Below are positions 47,079 to 56,846 of a stretch of 58,836 nt of DNA, one piece after another. The stretch's first letter is position 1. The number at the start of each line of letters is the position of its first letter. Under the pieces are notes generated by a model that saw only the letters and a list, made by a program, of their open reading frames with translations, was not told where the DNA came from and ran no database searches. The DNA comes from Halapricum sp. CBA1109 (lineage in GTDB: Archaea; Halobacteriota; Halobacteria; Halobacteriales; Haloarculaceae). The position numbers and the translations under genes are program-made. The stretch is from NCBI RefSeq assembly GCF_009741825.1, contig NZ_WPCA01000003.1, positions 1 through 58,836 of the forward strand, written 5' to 3'.

Positions 47079-47986
47079 GCTCCGCCCTCCGTCCCGACCC
47101 ACTGGCGGAGCGTCAGGTCGGCGCTGTGGGGCCCCGGACGGTCGGGCGGGCGCTCGGTGTAGACGAGATACCGCAGGCGGAGCCGTTCCCCGTCCATCTC
47201 GGGGTCGACGTCGGTGGCGAGGACGGTCGTCCGGCCGTCGCCGACGGTCACCTGCTCCTCGGTGACCGTTCGCGTCTCGGTGACGGTGCCGTTCTCGACG
47301 CGCTGTATCTGCCCGAGTACCGTGTAGGTCGTCTCCGCCCGTTCGTGGTTGGTGAGGCGGATATGCACCGTACTCGCCGTCCCGTTGTCGAGGGCGATTG
47401 GCCCGTCCACCCGCTTGTCGCCGTCGGGCCCGTCGACGAGCGTCGCCTCGGAGAACGACGCCCGGTCGCCCGTCGTCGGACCGGTGGCGGCCACCGCTCC
47501 GACCAGCGCGAGGGCGGCGAGGACGAGCGCGACGCTCTGGACGCCAGAGAGTCCGAGCCGTTCGGGGAGCGCGCGTACCGTCAGCGCCCGTGTCGGGTCC
47601 GCCCGGCGGTCGACTGGAAGCCGACGCCGGCGGTGGACCGCGACGCCGACACCGAGTACCGTCACCGTGCCGAGGGCGAGGACGACCGGGACGAGCGAGA
47701 GCACACCGAGTGCCGCGAGGGGCGTCCCGACGGCCCCGGCCACGAGGACGCTCCCAATCAGCGTCAGTGCCGCCCGGACGATCCACCCGGGCGCGTCGGG
47801 GTCGACGGCGGGCGTCGCGGGGAACAGCGCCGCGACGACGGCGTACCCGGGTGCGACGAGGACGAAGGGCACGCCGAGTGCCCACCCGACCCGCGCCGGC
47901 GAGGTCACGAGCAACACCGCGGCCCCGACGACGGCGAACGCGGCCACCGCGAGGAGGTCCCGGTCGAACAGTTCGGCGTCGGTCAC
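47075..47986 (-). CDS. DUF1616 membrane protein
   Basis: 303 residues from the ATG at 47986, overlapping neighbours at both ends by 4 bases. Residues about 10-115 have four membrane helices including PFVLVAPGYAVVAALFP (the P-G-Y-x signature of the family), and residues about 145-165 form a fifth. The C-terminal 130 residues are an outer beta-sandwich domain (FSEATLVDGP, HIRLTNHERAETTYTV, LRLRYLVYTERPPD). The same domain without the first four helices is found at 14172-14630. DUF1616 proteins lie near glycan and glycosylation genes in haloarchaea. Biochemical role is unknown. Confidence 0.8.
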   Translation of the reverse strand: MTDAELFDRDLLAVAAFAVVGAAVLLVTSPARVGWALGVPFVLVAPGYAVVAALFPATPAVDPDAPGWIVRAALTLIGSVLVAGAVGTPLAALGVLSLVPVVLALGTVTVLGVGVAVHRRRRLPVDRRADPTRALTVRALPERLGLSGVQSVALVLAALALVGAVAATGPTTGDRASFSEATLVDGPDGDKRVDGPIALDNGTASTVHIRLTNHERAETTYTVLGQIQRVENGTVTETRTVTEEQVTVGDGRTTVLATDVDPEMDGERLRLRYLVYTERPPDRPGPHSADLTLRQWVGTEGGA

Positions 47987-49956
47987 GCGTCACCTCCCGC
48001 CGCCGGCGGCGTACAGACCACCACGTCGTCGTTGGCGTAGACGCTGTTGTACGAGGACGGACAGACGCTCGCGGCAACCGGTGGCGTCAGTTCGGTCAGC
48101 GGCGACTCCGACGCCCGGTGGAAGCTTATCGGGCCGGTCGACTGATACTGCCGATAGACGGCGGCGTCGGTCTCGGTGGGTCCGTCGGTCCCCAGACGGA
48201 GTATCGAGGCGTCGTAGCCGTATCCGCCGGCCCGCCTGAACAGGCTCACGTAGGGGTGGTCGGTACCGAGTTGTTCGTCCGCGGGCGCAGTCGCGCTGAC
48301 GGTTTCGACGGCGGCTATCTCGGACTCGGTGAAGGAGAAGCGCTTGTGCTGGTCGTCGAAGGCCGGCGCGTCGAGCGTCGCCTTCTCCGCGACGACCATC
48401 GTCGTCGGGTAGCCGACGGCGACGAGGACGAACACCGCGAGCGTCAGCCGCGGCGGGAGCGTCCGGGCGAGGTGGAACAGACCGATGGCCCCGAGCAGCG
48501 CCAGCGAGACGTGGAGAAACGCGATCCAGCGGCCCGGCAACAGCGCCCGGACGCCGAACAGCGAGAGCCCGAACACGAGGACGAAAAGCGCCGCCGCGGC
48601 GACCAGATGCGTCGTCGACAGCGCCGAGGCCCCCTCGCTCCGGAGCATATAGATGCCGCCGACGACGGCGGCCCCCAGCAGTAGCGCGAACCCGACCAGT
48701 TCGACGTAGGGCAACACCGCCGGCACTAACCCCTCCGTGACGGGGCCGCCGATGCTCTCGGCGGCCTCCGGGCTCTCGCTGGCGAGGTTCAGGAACCCGG
48801 CGTTCTCGGCGACGACTTCCCGTAGCACCGCCAGTTCGCTCCAGAGGAATCGCCCGCCGGCGAACGGTGTCTGGGACCACGAGAGCAGCGTCGCCCCGAG
48901 GGTCACGACGAACACGCCGGTCACCGACAGCGTCGCCCGCGTGCCGACGCCCGTCCCGAAGCGGGTCCCGGTCGTCACCACGCCGGCCGCCGCGGCGATG
49001 GCGAGGACGACGAGCGTGATAACCGTCGACACTTGGTGAGTGAACACCACTGCGAGGCTGGCCACGCCGAGAAGGCCGACGACCCAGCGGTCGGCCCCGC
49101 CGGCGAACAGCCGCGTCAGCGCGTACAGCACCGCGAGGAAGAAGACGAGGCCGAGACTGGTCGGGATAAGGTGCATCCCCCAGCGGATGACCTGATCGGA
49201 GAACGCGACGAAGGCACTCGCAAGCAGCGCCCACCGCGCCGGCAGTAGGATTCGGCCCGTCGCGTAGACGAACAGTACCGACAGCGGGACCACCAGCCCG
49301 ATGGTCAGGTAGATGCCGTCGCGGACGCCGCCGACGAGGAGCGTCCCGACGGCCCCGACGACGTGGTACAGCGGCGCGAGCAGGTACTTATCGCCCTCAA
49401 GCGGCACGAACGACCCCGAGGCGACGATGCCGTCGACGTAGACTGTCGCGTGGCTCCAGATGTCGATGCCGACGAACCCCGGCGTCGCGTACAGCGCCGA
49501 CAGGCGGATGACGACGGCGGCGACGAGTATCTGCGCGAGGACGAGACCGGGTGCGATGCGCCGGTCGTCGACAAACAGTATCTGTGCCAGTATGGCGACG
49601 CCGATACTCCCGACGAGGAGGTATATCGGCCCGGTCCGGGTGCCGACGGCGTTCGTCGCGAGGACGAGGCCGGCCAGTCCCGCGAGCGTCACCGCCGGGA
49701 GGAAGCCGGCGACCATCCCCGGCAGCGACAGCGGCGTCCGGGTCGGTGTCGCCCCGCGCCAGGAGTCGGCATCGGGCGCGCGCCCGCGCTGTGTCAGCAG
49801 GTAGAGGCCGCCGCCGGCACCCACCGCGAGGGGGATGACGAGCAGAAACACCTGCGTCGCCAGCAGGCGGAGCCCGAGCGCGAGCACCGAGCCGACGACC
49901 AAAAGCGTCGCCAGCGAGACGTCGATGCGGTCGAGCGAGAGGCCGCTGTGGCTCAT
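47983..49956 (-). CDS. Large multi-pass membrane protein, glycosyltransferase-like (GT-C type)
   Basis: About 657 residues from the ATG at 49956; an open upstream extension is not supported. Some 14 membrane helices fill residues about 10-530 (LATLLVVGSVLALGLRLLAT, VFLLVIPLAVGAGGGLYLLT, GIYLTIGLVVPLSVLFVYAT). The first outer loop has an Asp-bearing segment (FVGIDIWSHATVYVDGIVAS) and the DKYLLAPLYHVV motif, typical of GT-C-like enzymes. The C-terminal part has DDQHKRFSFTESEIAAVETV and ends VVVCTPPAAGGDA. It may transfer a sugar from a dolichol donor. Function is inferred only. It precedes the DUF1616 gene in the overlapping set. Confidence 0.7.
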   Translation of the reverse strand: MSHSGLSLDRIDVSLATLLVVGSVLALGLRLLATQVFLLVIPLAVGAGGGLYLLTQRGRAPDADSWRGATPTRTPLSLPGMVAGFLPAVTLAGLAGLVLATNAVGTRTGPIYLLVGSIGVAILAQILFVDDRRIAPGLVLAQILVAAVVIRLSALYATPGFVGIDIWSHATVYVDGIVASGSFVPLEGDKYLLAPLYHVVGAVGTLLVGGVRDGIYLTIGLVVPLSVLFVYATGRILLPARWALLASAFVAFSDQVIRWGMHLIPTSLGLVFFLAVLYALTRLFAGGADRWVVGLLGVASLAVVFTHQVSTVITLVVLAIAAAAGVVTTGTRFGTGVGTRATLSVTGVFVVTLGATLLSWSQTPFAGGRFLWSELAVLREVVAENAGFLNLASESPEAAESIGGPVTEGLVPAVLPYVELVGFALLLGAAVVGGIYMLRSEGASALSTTHLVAAAALFVLVFGLSLFGVRALLPGRWIAFLHVSLALLGAIGLFHLARTLPPRLTLAVFVLVAVGYPTTMVVAEKATLDAPAFDDQHKRFSFTESEIAAVETVSATAPADEQLGTDHPYVSLFRRAGGYGYDASILRLGTDGPTETDAAVYRQYQSTGPISFHRASESPLTELTPPVAASVCPSSYNSVYANDDVVVCTPPAAGGDA

Positions 49957-50086
49957 CGTTGCCAGTGGCGCCACTCGGTCGTCTGTCGGGCCGTAAGGGA
50001 GGATTTCGGGCCATAGCGGTCGGCTGTGAGCGTTGTGAGAGACACTGACCGGTGATACGGGCAAAACAGGGATTGTTATGTTCGGC

Positions 50087-51021
50087 CTACCGCCCGACGG
50101 ACTCGTAGACGCCGGCGAGTCGCTCGCTCGTCCGGGAAAGCGAGAGCGACCGGACGTGGTCGCGGCCGTCGGAAGGTTCGCCGCGCCCTAAAACCGCCAG
50201 CAGGCCCTCGACCAGTTCGGCGTCGGTCCGACCGACCCGCGTTTGGGTGACGCCGTCGAGTCGCTCGGCCACGTCGCCCACGTCGGTACTGACGACGGGG
50301 CGGTTGCAGGCCAGCGCCTCCTTGACGGTGTTGGGCGACCCCTCGTGGCTCGACGTGATCAGCAGCGAGTCGGCGGCGTTCAGATACACCGGCATCATCT
50401 CGTGGGGGACGGCAGAGAGCGTCTGGAGGCGGACCGGCGTGTCCAGCCGCGACCGGACCGCCTCGACGACGGCCGCGGCGCGGGGGTAGTCTTTGACCGG
50501 CCGTTGTTTCGCGTACGGAAAGAGGACGTGCAGGGCGTCGTGGTCCCAGCCGACCCGCGCTCTGGAGTCGGCCGCCGGGAGCGGGCGAAACAGCGAGAGG
50601 TCGATACCGTGGGGGATGACGTGGGCGTCGACCGGTCCCAGCGCGTCGGCCATCTCCTCGGTCATCACGACGACGGCGTCGGCCCGGCGGGCACACCAGC
50701 GACTCACCGGTCCGTAGCGCCCGAAGAGGTCTGACCCCCACAACGAGAGGACGACCGGGCGGGTCGGTTGCGCGAGCGCGGCCGGGGCGGTCAGCCCGTA
50801 GTTCGCGTGGACGATGTCGTGGTCACCCAGACTGGCGCGCAGGACGCGCGGGTAGAATCGGAGGTAGTCCAGTACCGACCGGGAACTGCTCTCGTCGTCG
50901 GTCGTGGTGCGGTCGCGGGGACCGCGACCGTCTCCGTGGCGATTCCCCGGCGACCCAGCGCGGCGAGTTGCTGCTGGAAGAACTGCGCGTCCGGGTTCGT
51001 GACGAGGTTGAGTACCTGCAT
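50087..51021 (-). pseudogene. GT4-family glycosyltransferase, frameshifted
   Basis: Two minus-strand frames join: 51021 to about 50920 (MQVLNLVTNPDAQFFQQQLA) and about 50920 to 50087. The second holds GDHDIVHANYGLTAPAALA, VVLSLWGSDLFGRYG, ADAVVVMTEEMADAL, VIPHGIDLSLF, HVLFPYAKQRPVKDYPRAAA, MMPVYLNAADSLLITSSHEG and SPNTVKEALACNRPVVSTDV (the donor-site E-G-x-x-N-x-x-x-E variant). A single lost base near 50920 (CCCCGGCGA reduced to CCCCGCGA) explains the break. The whole protein is about 311 residues, short but normal for the group. Confidence 0.8.
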
Positions 51022-51169
51022 CGACTGACGACCCGACCGACGCCGCCGCGGCGGTTTGTAATGGTACTCCTACTCCACCGGTGGGCTCCGACTCGTTGCC
51101 TGTCACCGGGCCCGTTCACCCGTCGGATGGGACTCTCTAACAAAGACAGTCCGTAGCGTTGGCGACTGT

Positions 51170-52497
51170 ATGCGCAGACACTCCCCCACACCCCGCCGTA
51201 CGGACGACGGCGGCCAGCGAAACATCGTTCTCGTCTCTATCGACAGTCTCCGGGCCGACCACTGCGGGTACCTCGGCGACGACCGCGGACTCACTCCGGC
51301 GCTGGACCGGCTCGCGGCCGACGCGTCGGGTTCGAGTCGGCCGTCGCCCCCGGCCCGCAGACGTTCTCCTCGATGCCGGCCGCCTTCACCGGCCGCCATC
51401 GACCGACCGGTGACCTCGACGACTTCCCCGGGGAGAGCCACTGGCAGCGACGCCTCGCGGCCATCGACGACCATATGGACCGACACACGTCGCTGCCCGA
51501 ACGCCTCGGCGACCGCGGCTACGCGACGGCCGGGTTCAGCCCCAACCCCTGGACCTCCACGGCGTCGGGGTTCGACCGCGGGTTCGACCACTTTCTCGAC
51601 CTGAACGGCGGCGCGGACTCGGGGTGGCTACGCGCCGCCGCCGACCGCGTTCCCGGCATCGACGACTCGAGCAAACCGGTCCAACTGGTCCTGGATATGC
51701 TCACCGGCCGGTCGTTTTTCACCTCGTGGGAGGGGTACTACGACCGCATCCGGGCCGTCCGCGAACAGCTATCGGAGCCGTACTTCCTGTGGGTGTTCCT
51801 GCTCGACACCCACTACCCGTTCCTGCCGGGTCGGGCCCATCGGACCGAGCAGTCCCTGCGCGGGATGCTCACGAGCACTATCCGATCCGAGCGGGCGATG
51901 CGCGGGAACGCGGAGACGATGCCCGAGAGCGCCCGTGAGTCGATGGAGCGGAGCTACCGCGACTGCGTCCGGTCGGTCGACACCTTCCTCGACCGTCTGC
52001 GGTCCGATCTGGCCGGCGACGACCCCGCGTTCATCGTCCACTCCGATCACGGCGAGTCCTTCGGTGACCACGGCAACTACGGCCACCACCACCGGGAGCT
52101 GTACCGCGAGAACGTCCACGTCCCCTACGTCGTCGACGACGGGCGACGGAGCGCGGACGTCTCCGATCCGGTCTCGCTGGCCTCGATACCCGACGTGGCG
52201 CTCTCTATCGCCCGGGAGGGAACGTTCGACCCATCGGCGGTGACCACCGACGCCGCCGTCGCCACCAGCGAGTGTGGGACCAACCGCGCCATCAGGGACC
52301 GCTGGTTCAGCTACGTCGAACACGGGGACGAGCGGGCGCTGTACGCGCTCCCGGACGAGGAGACCAGCCGCCACCGCGACTACCCCGAGCGGTGTGCACA
52401 GAGCAGGGCACGGCTCGACCGCTTCGAGCGCCACCGCACGGAGACCGAACGTATCAAGCGGGCCACCACGGCGCTCGCTCGCCGCGGCGTCGTCTAA
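51170..52497 (+). pseudogene. Sulfatase-fold enzyme with Thr nucleophile, frameshifted
   Basis: Two frames join near 51330 (one G lost from GGGG). The full protein has about 442 residues: NIVLVSIDSLRADHCGYLGD (metal Asp), then APGPQTFSSMPAAFTGRH (nucleophile strand, Thr and Met in place of Cys and Arg), FSPNPWTSTASGFDRGFDHF, FLWVFLLDTHYPFLPG, and AFIVHSDHGESFGDHGNYGH. It is the fourth enzyme of this kind in the window. The soluble acidic protein lacks a signal peptide. It lies in the second glycan cluster. Confidence 0.8.
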
Positions 52498-52617
52498 GGC
52501 GCTACATAACAATGTCCGCGAGCGGACTACTGGCGGGTGACACCGGCCGATAGCACGCGCCGGGAACGATACTATGACAGCACGATCACGACACCACTGC
52601 CAGCGGAGCCGAAACCG

Positions 52618-53202
52618 ATGACCCGCGCCGCACTCGCCGACTCGGTCGACGTCGACCCGGGCGCGACCGTCGGCTACGAGTACGACCCCGACGCGAGCCC
52701 GACAATCGTCGGTCCCGACTCGCGCATCCGTCGCGGGACGACCGTCTACTGCGACGTGGAGTTGGGGGCCCGAACCGTGACCGGACACGACGCGCTCGTC
52801 CGCGAACACACGACCGTCGGCGACGACGCGGTCATCGGGACCAAGACGGTGCTCGACGGCCACGTGACGGTCGGCTCGGACGCGAGCATCCAGACCGGCG
52901 TCTACGTCCCGCCGGGGTCGGTCCTGGGCGACCGCGTCTTCCTCGGCCCGAACGCCGTCCTGACCAACGACGCCTATCCGCTCCGGATCGACAACGGACT
53001 GGAGGGGGCGAAACTGGCCGACGACGTCTCTATCGGCGCGAACGCGACCGTCCTGCCCGGCGTCGCCGTCGGCGAGGGGTCGTTCGTCGCCGCCGGGGCC
53101 GTCGTCACCGAGGACGTCCCGCCGAAGCATCTCGCCGTCGGCGTCCCGGCCGAGACCAGACCGCTGCCGGACCACCTCCGGGAGGGGAACGTCCTCGCAT
53201 GA
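52618..53202 (+). CDS. Left-handed beta-helix acyltransferase (WbpD/PglD-like)
   Basis: About 194 residues from the ATG at 52618; a GTG at 52537 would add a non-conserved stretch. The hexapeptide coils cover most of the protein: TVGYEYDPDASPTIVGPDSR, TVTGHDALVREHTTVGDDAV, HVTVGSDASIQTGVYVPPGS, VFLGPNAVLTNDAYPLRID, SIGANATVLPGVAVGEGSFV and AAGAVVTEDVPPKHLAVGVP. The acceptor-site His is likely His in GHDALVREHTTV. It should acetylate an amino sugar made by the adjacent DegT aminotransferase, whose ATG overlaps its stop (ATGA). Confidence 0.88.
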   Translation: MTRAALADSVDVDPGATVGYEYDPDASPTIVGPDSRIRRGTTVYCDVELGARTVTGHDALVREHTTVGDDAVIGTKTVLDGHVTVGSDASIQTGVYVPPGSVLGDRVFLGPNAVLTNDAYPLRIDNGLEGAKLADDVSIGANATVLPGVAVGEGSFVAAGAVVTEDVPPKHLAVGVPAETRPLPDHLREGNVLA

Positions 53203-54289
53203 TCGACATCGCTGACCCGCGCTTTGGCGAGGCCGAACAGGCGGCAGTGGCCGACGTACTGGAGAGCGGGATGGTCGCCGACGGCCCGGTCGTCCGGCAG
53301 TTCGAGTCCGAGTTCGCCGACTACTGTGAGGCCGACCACGCCGTGGCGACGGCCAACGGCACGGCGGCCCTCGTCACCGCCCTCGACGCCGTCGGCATCG
53401 GCGACGGCGACACGGTGGTCACGACGCCGTTCTCGTTCGTCGCCAGCGCCAACGCCATCCGGCTCGTCGGTGCCGAACCAGTCTTCGCCGACATCGACCC
53501 CGAGACGTACAACCTCGACCCCGACTTGGCGCGGGCGGCGGTCCGGGACCACGACGCCGACGCGATACTCGCGGTCCACCTCTACGGCCTCCCGGCCGAT
53601 ATGAGTGAACTCGCTGCCGTCGCCGACGAGGAGGGCGTCCGACTCGTCGAGGACGCCGCCCAAGCCCACGGCGCTCACTACGACGTACGCCCGTGGGTGC
53701 CATCGGCGACGCCGGGGCCTTCTCGTTTTACCCGACGAAGAACATGACCACCGGCGAGGGCGGGATGGTCGTCACCGACGACGAGACTGTCGCCGACCGG
53801 GCGGCGAGTTTCGTCAACCACGGGCGCACCGAGAGCGGGTCCTACGCCCACGAACGGGTCGGACACAACTTCCGGATGACCAGCATCGCGGCCGCCATCG
53901 GCCGCGTCCAGTTGCGGACGCTTCCGGAGTGGGTCGACGACCGACAGTACCACGCGGCGCTTTTGTCCTCAGCACTGGAGGACGTCCCCAGCGTCGAAGC
54001 GCCCACCGTCCCTGACGACCGCGAACACGCCTACCACCAGTTCACGGTCCGGTGTGAGGACCGGGCGGCCCTCCGGGACCAACTCGAGGCTGCGGGCATC
54101 GGGTCGTCGGTGTACTATCCGACGCCCATCCACCGCCTCGAAGCCTACGAGGGGTACGAGGCCCACGCGCCGGTCGCCGAGGCGGCCGCCGAATCTGTCC
54201 TCTCGCTGCCGGTCCACCCCGGGTTGCTCGCCGAGGAGGTGGACCACATCGCGGCGACCGTCCGAGCGGCCACCCCACAGATCCAGTGA
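53199..54289 (+). pseudogene. DegT/DnrJ/EryC1 aminotransferase, frameshifted
   Basis: Two frames join near 53686 (one G lost: GACGGTACG reduced to GACGTACG), giving about 363 residues. Landmarks: EADHAVATANGTAALVTALD, TTPFSFVASANAIRLVGAEP, VHLYGLPADMSELAAVADEE, LVEDAAQAHGAHYD (PLP-binding Asp), AFSFYPTKNMTTGEGG (catalytic Lys), GHNFRMTSIAAAIGRVQL and VYYPTPIHRLEAY. The family transfers an amino group from glutamate to a keto sugar. With the overlapping beta-helix acyltransferase it forms the usual pair that makes an N-acetylated amino sugar. Confidence 0.88.
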
Positions 54290-54345
54290 TCACCTCGAAA
54301 TCCCGGTCGGGCGAGCGGCGAGTCCCGACCGCCGCGGTGCCGTAG

Positions 54346-54930
54346 ATGTGGCCGTGGGAGCATCTGGGGGTCGGCTACCTCCTCTACTCGCTGGGGTGTC
54401 GGGCGCTCGGGCGCGACCCGCCGAGCGACGCCGAGGCGACGGTCCTCGCCTGCTCGGTCCTCCTGCCCGACCTGATAGACAAGCCGCTGTCGTGGGGGCT
54501 GGGCTGGGTCACCGGCGGCTACACCGTCGGCCACTCGCTGGTACTCGCCGTCCCCGCCGGCCTCGGCGCCCTGACCGTGGCCCGCCGCCGCGGGGCCCCC
54601 CGCCTCGGTGTCGCGGCCGTCGTCGGCTACTGGTCACACCTCCTCGGTGACGTCGTGAGCCCGCTCCGATCCGGGGGGCAGCTGGGGTTCCGGCGCGTCG
54701 GGTGGCCGTTCGTCGAGCGTATCCCCTACACGTCCGACCGGGGGCTAGAGCGCGGTGTCGAGTACCTCCGGGCGTTCCTGTCCGAGATTCCGTCGACTGA
54801 TCCGTTGTCGTTCGTCCTCCTCTACCTGCTCGCCCCGGGTGTCGTGGTCGCCGTCTGGGTCGCCGACGGCGCGCCGGGGGTGGCGGTGCCCGGACGACTA
54901 CTCGCGGTGCTCCAGAAGCGCCGGGCGTGA
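54346..54930 (+). CDS. YdjM-like membrane-bound metal-dependent hydrolase, paralogue of the gene at 34031
   Basis: 194 residues. Conserved polar residues in membrane helices: WEHLGVGYLLYSLGCRALG (His), LLPDLIDKPL (Asp pair), GYTVGHSLVLA (His) and VGYWSHLLGDVVSPL (His-Asp). The C-terminal helix (FVLLYLLAPGVVVAVWVADG) is extra. The same order is present in the protein at 34031. PF04307-type proteins are thought to be membrane metal-dependent hydrolases. Here it lies between the aminotransferase and deacetylase-like genes of the glycan cluster, hinting at a role in lipid-linked glycan metabolism. Confidence 0.7.
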   Translation: MWPWEHLGVGYLLYSLGCRALGRDPPSDAEATVLACSVLLPDLIDKPLSWGLGWVTGGYTVGHSLVLAVPAGLGALTVARRRGAPRLGVAAVVGYWSHLLGDVVSPLRSGGQLGFRRVGWPFVERIPYTSDRGLERGVEYLRAFLSEIPSTDPLSFVLLYLLAPGVVVAVWVADGAPGVAVPGRLLAVLQKRRA

Positions 54931-54997
54931 CAGGCGGCTCCTACCGCCTGGGTAGGCGCACGATTACTAACGGTTTCGTGGCCGCTGTCTCGACCGT

Positions 54998-55726
54998 ATG
55001 GACGAACGACCGATCCAGACCCCCTCAAGCGTCGCGTTCACGTACGACTGGTACCGTTCGTGGCTCGACCGCATCGAGGCGGCCGGCTACGAGTTCCAGA
55101 CGTTTCCGAACGGCGCCGACGACGGGGAGGTACTGCTCAGACACGACGTCGACCTCTCGCTTGCGTCGGCGCTGACGATGGCTCGCATCGAGGCCGAGCG
55201 CGGCGTCGAGGCGACCTACTGCATCCTGCTCACGTCGCCGCTGTACAACCCCTTAGAGCGGGCCCACCGCGACAAGATTCGGGCGATATCGTCGATGGGC
55301 CACGACATCGCACTGCACTTCAGCACCCACGAGTACTGGGACGCCAGCGAGAACGCCGCGCGGTCGTCGGTCGCTGACCGCGTCGCCGCCGAACGGGACG
55401 TCCTCGGGACTATCCTGCCGGACCCGCCCGAAACCGTCTCCTTTCACATCCCGCCGTCGTGGGTCCTCGGCCGCACGTTCGAGGAGTTCGAGAGCACCTA
55501 CCGGGCGGCACACTTTTCGGACATCGAGTACGTCGCCGATTCCGGCCAGCGCTGGCGCGAGGAACCGCCGTCGCTACCATCCGACGTCGGCCCGATACAG
55601 ATTCTCACCCACCCCGGACTGTGGGGCGAGGACGACACCGACTTCGGGACCTGCGTCGACGAGAGCGTCTCCGGGGCCTGCCAGCACGCCAGCGAGAAGG
55701 CGACACGGGAGTTCCTCGATGTATAG
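54998..55726 (+). CDS. Polysaccharide deacetylase-like protein
   Basis: 242 residues from the ATG at 54998. The NodB-like core is visible: EVLLRHDVDLSLASALTMAR (HD metal pair), GVEATYCILLTSPLYNP, GHDIALHFSTHEYW (His-x-x-x-His type), TVSFHIPPSWVLG and GPIQILTHPGLWGED. It may remove acetyl groups from an amino sugar of the surface glycan. The stop overlaps the start of the GT2 gene by 8 bases. No signal peptide is seen, so it probably acts in the cytosol on a nucleotide- or lipid-linked sugar. Confidence 0.75.
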   Translation: MDERPIQTPSSVAFTYDWYRSWLDRIEAAGYEFQTFPNGADDGEVLLRHDVDLSLASALTMARIEAERGVEATYCILLTSPLYNPLERAHRDKIRAISSMGHDIALHFSTHEYWDASENAARSSVADRVAAERDVLGTILPDPPETVSFHIPPSWVLGRTFEEFESTYRAAHFSDIEYVADSGQRWREEPPSLPSDVGPIQILTHPGLWGEDDTDFGTCVDESVSGACQHASEKATREFLDV

Positions 55727-56846
55727 AGACCACACCGTCGCGGCCGTCGTCCCCGCGTACAACGAGTCGGGGTTCGTCGGATCGGTCGTCGAAGGCCTGC
55801 CCGACTTCCTCGACCGGGCGTACGTCGTCGACGACGGCAGCACGGACGACACGTGGGAAGAGATCACACGACACGCCGCCGAGCGCAACGACTCTCACGA
55901 CGGCACCTTCGAGGAACTGGTCGTCCCGATACGCCACGACCACAACCGCGGGGTCGGCGGCGCAATCAAGACGGGCTACCAGCGCGCCCGCGAGGAGGCC
56001 ATCGACGTGACCGTCGTCCTCGGCGGCGACGACCAGATGGACCCCCGACAGCTCACCCGGTACATCGACCCCATCGTCGACGGCGAGGCCGGATACGCCA
56101 AGGGCAACCGCTTCGCCCGCCCCGAGGACCGGGCGGCGATGCCCCGGTTTCGCCTGTTCGGCAACGTCGTCCTCTCGTATCTGACGAAGGTCGCCAGCGG
56201 CTACTGGGGGTCGATGGACTCCCAGAACGGCTACACGGCCATCTCACTTGACGCCCTAGAGCGGACCGATATCGAGGGGATGTACGAGTACTACGGCTAC
56301 TGTAACGACCTGCTCGTGCGACTCAACGTCGCGTCGGTCACCGTCGCCGACGTGCCCCGGTCCTCGGAGTACGCCTACAGCGAGGGCTGGAAGAGCCACA
56401 TCGACTACCGGGAGTACGTTCCTCGGGTGTCGCTGATGCTGGCCCGGAGCTTCCGCTGGCGGCTGACCGAGAAGTACGTCTTGGAGGAGTACAATCCGAT
56501 AGCGACGCTCTACGGGGTCGGAACCGGCGTCGCCGCCGCCGGCACTGCGGGGCTGGTCCGCTCGTTGCGCCGCCGCGAGACCGACACCGGATCGTGGTTC
56601 CTTTCGGTCGTTCTCGGCTTGCTCGTCCTCCTCTACGCCACCGTACTGGACCGCGAGGACAACGACCACCTCGACGTCGACGTCGACGCCGAGACCGAGG
56701 CTGCGGCCGAGGCGCCCGAGGCGGAACAGCAACAGCAGGTCCCGGCGGGCCCGCCCCGCTGGACCAACGGCCGGGAGATAGAGGCCGACGGCGGGCCCGT
56801 GTCGCCTGACGGCAAGTGGACCGCTGAGGGAGGCACCGATGAGTGA
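55719..56846 (+). CDS. GT2 glycosyltransferase with membrane tail, DPM1-like
   Basis: 375 residues from the ATG at 55719. GT-A landmarks: VAAVVPAYNESGFVGSVVEG, AYVVDDGSTDDTWEEI, NRGVGGAIKTGYQRAREEA, VTVVLGGDDQMDPRQL (metal Asp), FRLFGNVVLSYLTKVASGYW and DSQNGYTAISLDALERTDIE. A helix pair near residues 270-320 and a long acidic, Glu/Ala/Pro-rich C-terminal tail follow. The tail is unusual (Gln run after EAEQQQQV). It should charge a lipid phosphate with a sugar. It starts inside the deacetylase-like gene and ends inside the ATP-grasp gene, so it is tightly coupled. Confidence 0.88.
   Translation: MYRDHTVAAVVPAYNESGFVGSVVEGLPDFLDRAYVVDDGSTDDTWEEITRHAAERNDSHDGTFEELVVPIRHDHNRGVGGAIKTGYQRAREEAIDVTVVLGGDDQMDPRQLTRYIDPIVDGEAGYAKGNRFARPEDRAAMPRFRLFGNVVLSYLTKVASGYWGSMDSQNGYTAISLDALERTDIEGMYEYYGYCNDLLVRLNVASVTVADVPRSSEYAYSEGWKSHIDYREYVPRVSLMLARSFRWRLTEKYVLEEYNPIATLYGVGTGVAAAGTAGLVRSLRRRETDTGSWFLSVVLGLLVLLYATVLDREDNDHLDVDVDAETEAAAEAPEAEQQQQVPAGPPRWTNGREIEADGGPVSPDGKWTAEGGTDE

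Noticed and set aside
46152-48077. A 641-codon minus-strand frame running through three genes
   Set aside because: Only the last 308 codons are the sugar epimerase. The rest is an Arg- and Pro-rich shadow of the DUF1616 gene and the 3' end of the membrane-protein gene in another frame.
51373-52497. A truncated sulfatase-like gene starting at 51373
   Set aside because: The missing N-terminus with the metal Asp is encoded just upstream in the neighbouring frame, so the gene is frameshifted and not shortened.
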